DNA from: JANXZO01 sp964355115
GTDB lineage: Bacteria; Bacteroidota; Bacteroidia; Bacteroidales; FEN-979
DNA: 32,667 nucleotides
Direction of reading: 5' to 3'
NCBI GenBank assembly: GCA_964355115.1
Contig: CAYHCQ010000013.1
Span: forward strand, 1-32,667
Under the pieces are notes generated by a model, which worked only from the letters and a program-made list of their open reading frames with translations, was not told the DNA's origin and did not search any database. The position numbers and the translations under genes are program-made. This document shows, in pieces, positions 9,001 to 16,455 of this stretch; position 1 is the stretch's first letter; each line of letters opens with the position of its first letter.

Positions 9001-10257
9001 GAAGATACCGTCGGTTCCCGTGAGCATTGTGGGTGCGAAAATTATCTTCACCTTGTCCTGCGGCCGGTTCAGCAACCCCTGCTCCCTTATCCTTCGAAGC
9101 ACCAGATCATTTTCCGGTTCCGGAAGTGCATGAGTAAGATACTCTTCAGGATGTGGATGGCTGAAATCTTTTTTCGCCATGCGATCGAGCAACTCTTTGC
9201 GCGGACCAAATTCCCTCGAAGGGATTGCGATGAGGGCAACGATGGTAGTTTGCAGGCGCGGTTGCCTGTTCAGTGAAGCCATGGCATCAATGAAGAGATC
9301 GAATCCCTTGTTGTGAAATTCGTACCGGCCGCTGTTCATTACAAGGATGCTTCCTTTTGAAAGTTCCTGTCCCAGCAAAGCTTCGGCTACCTCAAAGAAT
9401 TTTTTACGCGCAGTTGCCCGCTTTTCGTAATAGGCCTCCTTTACCGGAACAAAGGAGTCGTCGAACCCGTTGGGTGTGAGTATGTCTGCCTCCTTTTCAA
9501 GAAACTGTCTGCATTCGTTATTTGTAATGGTGCTCAGCGTTGTGAAGATGTCGGCTTCGTGGGCAGCGAGCTTTTCGAGTGAGAATTTTGCCATCAGTCC
9601 GAATTGTTTGGCGATGGTCTCTCCATTGTAATTCTCCAGGTTCTTATACAGTGGCAGCCCGTTTCCGGCAATACAACGGCCAATTACCGTTCCATGGGTA
9701 GTAAACACAGTCCCGATCTGCGGCACACGCTCCTTGAGGTAAAGTACACCCATGCCTGTCATCCATTCGTGGAACTGTGCAATAATTTTATCGTGGTGAG
9801 ACAAGTTGAAATTGTAGAAACTTTCGATAACCATCCCAGCGGCATATCCGAACAAGGCGGGTTCAACATAATCCCAGCCGCCCGATAACGAGTCAAGTTT
9901 ATACCTTTCCCAGAAATGGGCAAATATTTTATCCTTTTCAGAAAAATAGGGAGTAAAATCGATCAGGAAAACGATGGGTTTACCGCTGATATTCCAACGG
10001 CCAATTTTCATTGCAAGACCCTCACCTTCTGCCTTTTCACGCCATGCTTTATAAAGAAATTTATCTTCAATGAACTCCGGATTCTGATGGGTCTCTTTCC
10101 AAACATCAGGACCAATGAGTATGTAATTATCTTTCAGTTCATCTGCCAGCGTTTTTGCCTTGGTAGAGACAACCGTATGTATACCGCTTACTTTATTACA
10201 AACTTCCCAGCTGGTTTCAAAAATATAGTCCGGTATCAGAACACGTTTATCTTTCAT
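6010..10257 (-). CDS. Bifunctional glycogen synthase (GT3)-alpha-glucan phosphorylase (GT35) fusion
   Basis: 1415 residues in one uninterrupted frame. Residues ~8-540 resemble GT3 (eukaryotic-type) glycogen synthase: ETSWEVCNKVSGIHTVVSTKA at the N-terminus, and YPSYYEPWGFSPLE giving the catalytic E440-x7-E448 pair and SGFGQW. Residues ~600-1400 are a short-form alpha-glucan phosphorylase: NIWWSWN, FSMEYGL followed by FSGGLGMLAGDYLKEASD (~672-700), THTPVPAGHDTF, TNGVHFPTW, FATYKRAHL, and EASGTSGEKAVMNG with the probable PLP-binding Lys at 1170. The family norm at that loop is SGMK; here it is SGEK. GT3 extends alpha-1,4-glucan from UDP-glucose; GT35 removes glucose-1-phosphate. Having both in one chain joins synthesis and breakdown. 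It is last in a minus-strand operon, 8 bp after GH57. Similar fusions occur in other Bacteroidota as far as I recall. Confidence 0.92.
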   Translation of the reverse strand: MKDKRVLIPDYIFETSWEVCNKVSGIHTVVSTKAKTLADELKDNYILIGPDVWKETHQNPEFIEDKFLYKAWREKAEGEGLAMKIGRWNISGKPIVFLIDFTPYFSEKDKIFAHFWERYKLDSLSGGWDYVEPALFGYAAGMVIESFYNFNLSHHDKIIAQFHEWMTGMGVLYLKERVPQIGTVFTTHGTVIGRCIAGNGLPLYKNLENYNGETIAKQFGLMAKFSLEKLAAHEADIFTTLSTITNNECRQFLEKEADILTPNGFDDSFVPVKEAYYEKRATARKKFFEVAEALLGQELSKGSILVMNSGRYEFHNKGFDLFIDAMASLNRQPRLQTTIVALIAIPSREFGPRKELLDRMAKKDFSHPHPEEYLTHALPEPENDLVLRRIREQGLLNRPQDKVKIIFAPTMLTGTDGIFNLSYYDLLIGFDGTVYPSYYEPWGFSPLESLAFHIPTITTSVSGFGQWIKSLFPTVKDCTAVIDRDDDNDDEVVEEIVKNIISCSLKQEKEIVKIRIKAFEISRSALWKNLIDHYHEAYSLAIEVTGLRADLYSGKQPLGLTPKFKTSIDFKPEWKKVLIEQRIPENIATLVGLSKNIWWSWNYEGSELFEMINKERWYELKFNPIALIESLSFQELQDLSANEKFVNKLIKVTSKFDAYMAKASEKPKHQVAYFSMEYGLHDTIKIFSGGLGMLAGDYLKEASDSNVNLVGVGLLYRYGYFTQNLSLYGDQIASFTPQKFTHLPLIPIRDEQGNWMKVTFALPGRTMYAKVWRVDVGRIPLYLMDTDIEENLEADRSITHQLYGGDLENRLRQELLLGIGGIRMLDALDIKPDVYHSNEGHSAFIGLERLRKLIENEKLTFPQALEVVRSSTLFTTHTPVPAGHDTFHEDLLRRYLSHYPDHLNIKWEQFMNLGRMVDNDLEEKFSMSVLAAKCSQEINAVSKIHGKVTRDMFVKLYPGFYPKELHIGYVTNGVHFPTWTAKSWQQLYSKEFGEGFLEDQSNPQYWEKIHNVDDETIWKTKLKQKDQMTEYLLQRLYADMTRRHENPKLIFKIREAAAPKALTIGFARRFATYKRAHLLFSNLDRLSRIVNNKKAPVQFVFAGKAHPHDKAGQDLIKRIFEIARMPEFLGKIMFVENYDMELAKFLIKGVDIWLNTPTRPLEASGTSGEKAVMNGVVNFSVLDGWWAEGYRPNAGWALQEEPTYDNTMFQDDLDAETIYTILEEEIVPIYYELNAKNVPERWVSYIKNTISGIAPHFTMKRQLDDYIRQYYNPLFKRSRIMTGKNYEMARHIASWKRKVMRGWDNIEVISVSMPDSNHKPLLLGESFKAEIVLDMNELSGTDIGIEVLFGKKINDEVKEPTFIEEMNMVKAEKNIVAFACDIPINQAGVHDFVFRLFPKSPLLPHRQDFNLVKWI

Positions 10258-10265
10258 TATGAGGT

Positions 10266-11561
10266 TTATTTCGTTGATTTGGTTTTCGCACCGGGTTTGG
10301 TGGCCTTCTTTACCGCTTTTTTTTTCGCTTTTGGGGCAACCTCCGGGGTTTTGGGTGTGACTGGCACAGCATTTACAAGTGCATCATCAAGTCGTATCAT
10401 GAAGTCCGAAAGAACATTCATATAGTTGATGAAAGCTTCGTAAGGCGATCCATAAGGATTAAAATACTTGTGCACCTCTCCTGCTGAGAACCATTTGGTA
10501 CACATATAATAAAAATGGTTACTGGTTTGCAGGTAGAGCCAATCCTTTAAAATTCCTGCATCGGTGCAATCTGCTATCTTTTGCGAACAGGCATAGAGTT
10601 TGGCAAAGGCTTCATCCTGCAGTTCATTCCCCAACCAGGCAGTAAGGTCGCGCTCTTCGTCGGCCCAGGAAATAGTATGGGGTACAGAGATGGCCGAAAC
10701 TGGCTGTAGTTTGCTGTAAAGTTCGGAAGGTGTATTGAAGGTAAAGTTAGAATTGGCGAAAACTGCTGACGGCAGATGTTTGAAAAAATCAAAAATGCCG
10801 GTTTCTTTCCATTGGTGCTCCCCTATCGTCTCGTAATCAAGAAACAGGTTTACCACCTCCTCCGAGGGTTCGATATTATTCAGCCATTTTACGAATTTTT
10901 CGGCAGTGAGGGGCCATTCCGACCAGGCCTGGTTTGAAAAGCGGAAGGTAAGGTCATCACTAAGCCGGAAATTCCGGAGCAACACCTTCAGTTTGGGGTT
11001 TATATTGTTGCAGTACATGAAATTCGGACTCTTCCAACCCAGAATGTGCTTTGCCCCTTCCGTAAGCATGGTGTGGAAGCCCATGTCGGCAACCATTTCA
11101 CCAATCCTGTCTGAATATATCAGTTCTGTATTCCTGAAGGTAACCGGTTTACGGCCAAACAGCTCCTCCACCTTGTTCCGGTGTTTCTCCACCTGACGGT
11201 AAAACTCATCCCGGTTTCCCAACGAAGAAAGCGAGTGGGCATAAGTTTCAGCCAGGAACTCAACCTGACCGGTATCTGCCAGTTTCCGGAAACTCTGAAT
11301 CACTTCAGGGACGTGCACTTCCATCTGCTCGAGTGCGGTTCCTGAGATCGAATAGCTGATCCTGAAAGCACTCCCGAACTCACGTATCAGGTCAAGCATG
11401 AGTTTATTGGCAGGCAGGTATGACTTTTCCGCCACCCTGCGAATGATGTGCCTGTTCTGATAATCATCGTAGTAATGATGGTCACTGCCGATGTTGAAAA
11501 AACGGTAGGTCCGGAGCCGGAACGGTTGATGGACCTGGAAATACAAACAAATTGATCTCAT
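10266..11561 (-). CDS. Glycoside hydrolase family 57 (alpha-amylase/glucanotransferase-like) with Lys/Ala tail
   Basis: 431 residues. GH57 motif 1 is ICLYFQVHQPFR at the N-terminus. Motif 3, FRNTELIYSD, gives the presumed nucleophile Glu146. Motif 4, LFLDYETIGEHQW, gives the presumed acid/base Asp242. GH57 enzymes hydrolyse or transfer alpha-1,4-glucans; this subgroup accompanies glycogen genes in Bacteroides (the BT4305 type), so intracellular glycogen processing is likely. There is no signal peptide. The last ~30 residues are almost only Lys, Ala, Pro and Thr (PKAKKKAVKKATKPGAK), a disordered basic tail that is not part of the catalytic fold. The gene starts 5 bp after the GT4 stop and ends 8 bp before the GT3-GT35 fusion. 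Confidence 0.92.
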   Translation of the reverse strand: MRSICLYFQVHQPFRLRTYRFFNIGSDHHYYDDYQNRHIIRRVAEKSYLPANKLMLDLIREFGSAFRISYSISGTALEQMEVHVPEVIQSFRKLADTGQVEFLAETYAHSLSSLGNRDEFYRQVEKHRNKVEELFGRKPVTFRNTELIYSDRIGEMVADMGFHTMLTEGAKHILGWKSPNFMYCNNINPKLKVLLRNFRLSDDLTFRFSNQAWSEWPLTAEKFVKWLNNIEPSEEVVNLFLDYETIGEHQWKETGIFDFFKHLPSAVFANSNFTFNTPSELYSKLQPVSAISVPHTISWADEERDLTAWLGNELQDEAFAKLYACSQKIADCTDAGILKDWLYLQTSNHFYYMCTKWFSAGEVHKYFNPYGSPYEAFINYMNVLSDFMIRLDDALVNAVPVTPKTPEVAPKAKKKAVKKATKPGAKTKSTK

Positions 11562-11566
11562 AGAAT

Positions 11567-12853
11567 CTATCTATAAACTGCTTTGTTATAAACTTCGATT
11601 ACATTTAATGCAGCATTCTCCCACTTGAGATTATCTACTTCGGTTTTTCCGTACCGGATAAACATCTGGTGGAGTGCGTCGTAGTGAAGGATCCCATAAA
11701 TGGCGTCGGCCAGTGCATCCACATCCCAGAAATCCACTTTGATTGCATGTTGCAGAACCTCTGCCACGCCCGATTGTTTCGAGATAACGACAGGTACATT
11801 CGATCGCATGGCTTCCAAGGGCGAGATCCCGAAGGGCTCCGAAACCGAAGGCATTACATACACATCGCTCATGGCAAACATGGTATCCACTTCGGCGCCG
11901 GCAAGGAACCCTGTAAAGTGAAATTTAGTAGCTATTTTAAGCTGGGCCACCCTCCTTACCATCCGGTTAAGCAGGTCGCCGGAACCGGCCATCACAAACC
12001 GTACATTCTCGTCTTTCTGCAAAACCTTATAAGCGGCCTCAACAAAGTAGTCGGGACCCTTCTGGTATGTGACACGTCCGAGGAAGGTGACGATCTTTTC
12101 CCGCACATGCTTTGTAATACTCTCTGATTCGTGTCTTTCAACCGGTTCAACTGCATTGTGAACAGTAATGACTTTTTCAGCCGCGATTCCATATTTTTCA
12201 AGGACGATCTGCCGGGTGAAATTACTCACAGTAATTACGAGGTCGGCCTCTTCCATGCCTTTGCGTTCGATATCGTATACAACCTGATTCACCTTCTCTC
12301 CTGAGCGGTCAAACTCCGTTGCATGAACATGCACAACAAGGGGTTTTCCGCTGATGGCTTTGGCTGCGATTCCCGCAGGGTAGGTAAGCCAGTCGTGGGC
12401 ATGGATCACATCGAAGGTATTTCCGGCGGCAATGGATGATGCAACCAGAGCATAGCGTGAAACCTCCTCCATCAGGCTTGGCCCATACTTCCCTGAAAAG
12501 GTATACTGCTTCGAAAAAACAGACTGGGTGGAGGATGTACTCCCGAGCAACTCCTTTTCAACGGCAATCTCGTACTCTTCGGGGTCGAGGTAAGGAACCA
12601 GATTTGAACCGATCTCCATGAACTGGATCTTATTCCAGTGTTCCTGATTCCGGGTCTCCCTGAAATCCAGCATCACATCGCTGGCATTCACCAGCCTGAA
12701 ACCCTCCTTGGTCTCATCGCCAAAAGCTTTGGGAACGACAAAAATGACTTCGGTCCCATGCTTTACAAGCCCTTTGGTAAGCCCAAAGCAGGCAGTGCCT
12801 AAGCCCCCGGTGATATGCGGGGGGAACTCCCAGCCGAACATTAAAACGCGCAT
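11567..12853 (-). CDS. Glycosyltransferase family 4, glycogen synthase-like
   Basis: 428 residues with a GT-B fold. The N-terminus MRVLMFGWEFPPHITGGLGTAC is the usual nucleotide-sugar transferase entry with the GGLG loop (KxGGL-like in glycogen synthases). The second domain has VTFLGRVTYQKGPDYFVEAA, and the EPFGISPLE motif supplies the E339-x7-E347 pair typical of GT4/GT5 retaining transferases. In the Bacteroides-type operon this GT4 lies between GH133 and GH57 (the BT4304 type) and probably builds alpha-1,4-glucan or a primer. The exact donor (ADP- or UDP-glucose) cannot be read from the sequence. The ATG lies directly against an array of 7-bp repeats that fills the gap to the upstream gene. 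Confidence 0.88.
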   Translation of the reverse strand: MRVLMFGWEFPPHITGGLGTACFGLTKGLVKHGTEVIFVVPKAFGDETKEGFRLVNASDVMLDFRETRNQEHWNKIQFMEIGSNLVPYLDPEEYEIAVEKELLGSTSSTQSVFSKQYTFSGKYGPSLMEEVSRYALVASSIAAGNTFDVIHAHDWLTYPAGIAAKAISGKPLVVHVHATEFDRSGEKVNQVVYDIERKGMEEADLVITVSNFTRQIVLEKYGIAAEKVITVHNAVEPVERHESESITKHVREKIVTFLGRVTYQKGPDYFVEAAYKVLQKDENVRFVMAGSGDLLNRMVRRVAQLKIATKFHFTGFLAGAEVDTMFAMSDVYVMPSVSEPFGISPLEAMRSNVPVVISKQSGVAEVLQHAIKVDFWDVDALADAIYGILHYDALHQMFIRYGKTEVDNLKWENAALNVIEVYNKAVYR

Positions 12854-12856
12854 TTC

Positions 12857-12895
12857 GATTTACGATTTACGATTGACGATCAACGATTTCAGATT
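12857..12895. repeat. Heptamer array A (gatttac-type) in the glycogen operon gap
   Basis: Read on the + strand the units are gatttac, gatttac, gattgac, gatcaac, gatttca and a partial gatt: five and a half 7-bp units that share GAT at positions 1-3. The array fills almost all of the 40-bp gap between the GH133 stop (which it overlaps) and the GT4 start codon. On the transcript it occupies the ribosome-binding region of the GT4 gene. Confidence 0.8.
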
Positions 12896-14846
12896 AAACT
12901 GAAGCATCGCATTTATCAATCAGGTATTTAATTCTTAATAATTCGCCTACCGACCAGGCGCGGGAGATGGCTCCCCTCGCAGAATGAGGGGGATCGCCGT
13001 CATATATGCCGGAGATTGTTCCGATTCCGTGTTCGGTCATTACCGCCTCAAACCCCTGATAGAGCGACTTGATGAATGAAATTCCGCTTTTTCCGTGAAT
13101 TTTCAGGTATCCCTCAACAAACTGCCCCAGCAACCAGGGCCATACTGTTCCCTGGTGATAGGCTGCATCTCTCTCTGTTGGAGTTCCGAAATAGATACCT
13201 TTATAAACGGGACTTTTGGGTGTAAGTGTCCGAAGCCCGCGCGGGGTAAGCAACTCCTGCTTCACCCGGCTGAGGATTTCCTTGCGTATCTCTTCACGCA
13301 CAGGGCTGTATTGGAGTGATGTGGCAATCACCATATTTGGGCGGACGGTCCAGTCTTTGTATTCGCCGTCAACATAGTCGGCAAGGTACCTTTTTTCGCT
13401 ATTCCAGAAAGCATCTGCAAAGGAGCCAGGAATGGAACATGAGAGCTCCTCCCACTGCTTTACAAAAGGTTTATCGTCGCACAACCGGGCAAGTTCAAGG
13501 CTGAAACAGATGGCATTGTACCAGAGTGCATTCACTTCAACGACCTTACCGATACGCGGTGTTACAGGCTTTCCGTGAACAATGGCGTCCATCCAGGTGA
13601 GCGCTTTACCGGGAACTCCGGCATAGATCAGACCGTCTGACTCCATATGTATGTTAAAGTCGGTGCCATCGCGGTATCCTTCAAGAATTGCCTTCATCTT
13701 CTTCCCATATTCTTTCCAGATCGCTTTGTGCGTTCCGGTGAATTGGGCGTACTGCTGCAGAGCATAGAAAAACCAAAGTGAAGTGTCGGAGGCCGCATAA
13801 CTCGAATTGGCTCCGGAACCCAGGTTTGGAAGCAGAGCGCCTTTGAGGTCATCGGCCATGGTATCGATCACAGCCTTGCAGGTTTTAACATCGCCTGTCA
13901 CAAGAGTAAGTCCGGCCAGCGAGACAAAGGTCTCCCTTCCGCTTCGGCTGAACCATGGAAACCCGGCTATGATTTCGGTACGTTTCCCCTTCTTGACAAT
14001 AAACTGCTGTGCAGCATTTACAAGGCAGTTGTAAAAATTATCGCGCGGGATCCTCTTTTTAAGTTCATCGATGAATGCCTTCTTTAACAGGGAGGGGTTA
14101 ATCTCCTGAGTGCCGGCAGAAAAATAGATACTCTCCCCGGTTTTAATCTCAACCTCGAAAAAGCCAGGAACATAGAGATCCTCCTGATAATCATACCCAC
14201 GGTCCATCTCTTCCTGGTATTCAATATTGTAGTACCAATCGGGAACATGGGTATATTCAGCAGGCTTTGAAACCTGCATCACCAGGTCGGTATAGCCATG
14301 ATACATCCTTACTTTAATTCCGTTGGGAACCTCTTCGAATTTCTTGTCGGCCAGAATATTCTCTTTGCTAAGTTTATGAACATTCCTGAAGGCAAGAAAT
14401 GGCTTGAACCTCAGCGTAGTAGGAGAATGGGCTTCGACCAGGGTATACCTGAAAATCATCCGGTCTTCGCGGGTTGTAAAGATCATCTCCTTGGTAAGCA
14501 CAACACCACCGATGCGATAGGTGATTTTCGGGATTGGTTCGGTAACAAAATCGCGGATGTACTTATGGCCTTTGGGATTGTACAAGCCTCCGGGAAATTT
14601 CCGGATCCCCAGGTTGAATTCTGCCTCTCTTTGGATAATGGTCTCATCGAGGCTTGAGAGCAGAACATGGTTGTCGTGGTCGATCCCGGGCTGAGGAGTG
14701 ACCAGTATACCATGGTATTTTCGTGTATTACAGCTGACAATTGTCGAATTGGCATAAGATCCTGCGCGGTTCGAACGAAGCAGTTCGCGGCTCAGGGAGT
14801 ACTCCAGATTTACAAGCTGGGATTTATCGAAATTGATATAACTCAT
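12894..14846 (-). CDS. Glycogen debranching enzyme, amylo-alpha-1,6-glucosidase (GH133)
   Basis: 650 residues, the usual length of bacterial GDE proteins. The N-terminal beta domain contains NRAGSYANSTIVSCNTRKYHGILV (the family's N/T-R-K-Y-H-G signature) and is followed by an (alpha/alpha)6 barrel with GFPWFSRSGRETFVSLAGL, AASDTSLWFFYALQQY, NALWYNAICF, and YHQGTVWPWLLGQFVEGY. The enzyme hydrolyses alpha-1,6 branch stubs in glycogen. There is no signal peptide, so it should act on intracellular glucan. It is the first gene of the four-gene operon, transcribed from a promoter at about 14871-14902 and starting at the ATG 14844-14846. Confidence 0.93.
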   Translation of the reverse strand: MSYINFDKSQLVNLEYSLSRELLRSNRAGSYANSTIVSCNTRKYHGILVTPQPGIDHDNHVLLSSLDETIIQREAEFNLGIRKFPGGLYNPKGHKYIRDFVTEPIPKITYRIGGVVLTKEMIFTTREDRMIFRYTLVEAHSPTTLRFKPFLAFRNVHKLSKENILADKKFEEVPNGIKVRMYHGYTDLVMQVSKPAEYTHVPDWYYNIEYQEEMDRGYDYQEDLYVPGFFEVEIKTGESIYFSAGTQEINPSLLKKAFIDELKKRIPRDNFYNCLVNAAQQFIVKKGKRTEIIAGFPWFSRSGRETFVSLAGLTLVTGDVKTCKAVIDTMADDLKGALLPNLGSGANSSYAASDTSLWFFYALQQYAQFTGTHKAIWKEYGKKMKAILEGYRDGTDFNIHMESDGLIYAGVPGKALTWMDAIVHGKPVTPRIGKVVEVNALWYNAICFSLELARLCDDKPFVKQWEELSCSIPGSFADAFWNSEKRYLADYVDGEYKDWTVRPNMVIATSLQYSPVREEIRKEILSRVKQELLTPRGLRTLTPKSPVYKGIYFGTPTERDAAYHQGTVWPWLLGQFVEGYLKIHGKSGISFIKSLYQGFEAVMTEHGIGTISGIYDGDPPHSARGAISRAWSVGELLRIKYLIDKCDASV

Positions 14847-14870
14847 CTGATATTATTTACCTGAAAAGTT

Positions 14871-14902
14871 CAAATATAACCTAAAAAAAAGAGAACTGCA
14901 AA
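14871..14902 (-). promoter_or_regulatory. Predicted Bacteroidota promoter of the glycogen operon
   Basis: Minus strand: -33 box TTTG at 14899-14902, a 20-bp spacer, and -7 box TATATTTG at 14871-14878. This is an exact fit to TTTG-N19..21-TAnnTTTG. The predicted start would lie ~20 nt before the GH133 ATG. It is the best promoter match I found in the window. Confidence 0.65.
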
Positions 14903-14961
14903 AGTACAATATTATCTGCTTTTGTCGTTAGACTAATTACAAATAAAAGTTAAATAATCAG

Positions 14962-14969
14962 TACTTTTG
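14962..14969 (+). promoter_or_regulatory. Possible -7 box of the beta-helix lipoprotein gene
   Basis: TACTTTTG followed by CA matches TAnnTTTG and its common downstream context. It lies 18 bp before ATG 14988 and overlaps a possible upstream TTG start at 14967, which favours the ATG. No clear -33 box is seen. The 120-bp gap holds this and the divergent glycogen promoter, and nothing else recognisable. Confidence 0.4.
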
Positions 14970-14987
14970 CATTCACAAATCCCTTGC

Positions 14988-16400
14988 ATGGTTCGTCGAC
15001 CCTTTTCATCCAGGCTCCTTGTTCTGATCGGCTTCATTCTGCTCATATCCATCTCCTGCCGCAAGAAGGATAAGGTTGACAGCAGCCCCGGACTTCAGCT
15101 TGCATTTTCAGTTGATACAGTATACTTCGATACTGTCTTCACGACCGTTGGATCCATAACAAAACGGCTCGTGGTCTATAATCCGAACGACGGGAAGGTC
15201 GTCGTCTCCTCCATCAGGCTTGCAGGCGGAGAGCAATCAGATTACCGCATGAACATCAGCGGCGATCCTACCCTTACTGCAACGAATGTTGAAGTCCCGG
15301 GAAACGACAGCATATACATTTTCGTGCGCGTTACCGTGAACCCTAACAATCAGGACGCCCCTTTTGTCGTGAGCGATTCAATCGAATTTTACACCAACGG
15401 TACATACCAGAATGTAAAACTGGTGGCATGGGGGCAAAATGCACTATTCTATAAATATGCAAAAATATACGAAACAGTTACCTGGGACAGCCTACGCGCA
15501 CATGTCATATATGGTTCGCTCAGTATTGAGAACAACGTCACATTAACCATTTTAGCAGGCGCAAAAGTTTACTTCCACAAAGGCGCCTACCTCGATATTC
15601 AAAAGGGAGCCACCCTGAAGGTTACCGGCAGCCTTGAACACCCTGTAAGGTTCCAGGGAGACAGGCTCGATCCCTTTTACCGCGATCTTCCCGGACAATG
15701 GAACGGAATCTATCTGGAACAAGGCAGTTTCGGTCACGAGATAGATTATGCTGTGATTAAAAACGGGGTCATCGGACTTGGCATCGATTCACTGGGATCT
15801 TCAGGCACTCCCATGTTAAAACTTAACAACACCATAATTCAGAACATGACCTCCAACGGTATCCTGGCCATCGGAACCTCCCTCCTCTCCACAAATTGCG
15901 TTATAGGGAACTGTGGCGGTCCTGCTGTGGATATTATCAGAGGGGGTGATTACGATTTCAGGCAGCTGACAATCGGGAATTACTGGTCAGCGTCTGTGCG
16001 CAGCATCTCCTCCCTTTGTATCAGCAACTACGACTACGATACGCTTGGAAACAAAATCCCCGGACAACTTACAAAAGCATACTTCGGGAATTCAATTATT
16101 TACGGATCCGAAGACAACGAAATTCTGTTTGACTCACTGGCAGGAACTCCGTTTAATTACTCCTTTGACCATTCGCTGCTGAGAACCCGTCTGAACACTT
16201 CCAGTGCGGGCCATTATACCGAATGTGCTGTAAATAAAGATCCCCTTTTTATTGATCCTGTACTTTTCGACTACAGGATAGACAGCCTCTCTCCTGCCAT
16301 CCGGCAAGGGATTCCGATGGGAGTGTTGTATGACATTAACGGAATCGAACGGGGAATCACCCCTGATTTAGGCTCTTACCAATATCAGAAAGTCCGGTAA
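14988..16400 (+). CDS. Lipoprotein with right-handed beta-helix (putative surface/periplasmic protein)
   Basis: 470 residues from ATG 14988; a TTG at 14967 would add seven residues ahead of the signal peptide and overlaps a likely -7 box. The N-terminus is a lipoprotein signal: basic VRR, a hydrophobic core LLVLIGFILLISIS, then Cys24 followed by RKK. Residues ~30-150 look like an Ig-like or choice-of-anchor beta domain (VDTVYFDTVFTTVGSITK, then FVRVTVNPNNQ). Residues ~165-400 have the short strand-turn rhythm of a parallel beta-helix (VTLTILAGAKVYF, GATLKVTGSLEHPVRFQG). The tail DINGIERGITPDLGSYQY is the usual ending of Bacteroidota beta-helix surface proteins. I see no catalytic motif; binding or structural roles are equally possible. 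Confidence 0.8.
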   Translation: MVRRPFSSRLLVLIGFILLISISCRKKDKVDSSPGLQLAFSVDTVYFDTVFTTVGSITKRLVVYNPNDGKVVVSSIRLAGGEQSDYRMNISGDPTLTATNVEVPGNDSIYIFVRVTVNPNNQDAPFVVSDSIEFYTNGTYQNVKLVAWGQNALFYKYAKIYETVTWDSLRAHVIYGSLSIENNVTLTILAGAKVYFHKGAYLDIQKGATLKVTGSLEHPVRFQGDRLDPFYRDLPGQWNGIYLEQGSFGHEIDYAVIKNGVIGLGIDSLGSSGTPMLKLNNTIIQNMTSNGILAIGTSLLSTNCVIGNCGGPAVDIIRGGDYDFRQLTIGNYWSASVRSISSLCISNYDYDTLGNKIPGQLTKAYFGNSIIYGSEDNEILFDSLAGTPFNYSFDHSLLRTRLNTSSAGHYTECAVNKDPLFIDPVLFDYRIDSLSPAIRQGIPMGVLYDINGIERGITPDLGSYQYQKVR

Positions 16401-16402
16401 AT

Positions 16403-16451
16403 GCGTGACGCGTGAATAGTGATGAGTTAAGAGTGATGAGTTAAGAGTTTT
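16403..16451. repeat. Heptamer array B (gagttaa/gagtgat-type) between the lipoprotein gene and sucD
   Basis: Seven-base units from 16403: gcgtgac, gcgtgaa, tagtgat, gagttaa, gagtgat, gagttaa, gagtttt. Every unit has GT at positions 3-4. The core 16421-16448 is an exact two-copy 14-bp repeat. The array begins two bases after the lipoprotein stop codon and runs into a T-rich tract reaching the sucD stop, so it fills the whole convergent gap. Confidence 0.8.
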
Positions 16452-16455
16452 TTTT

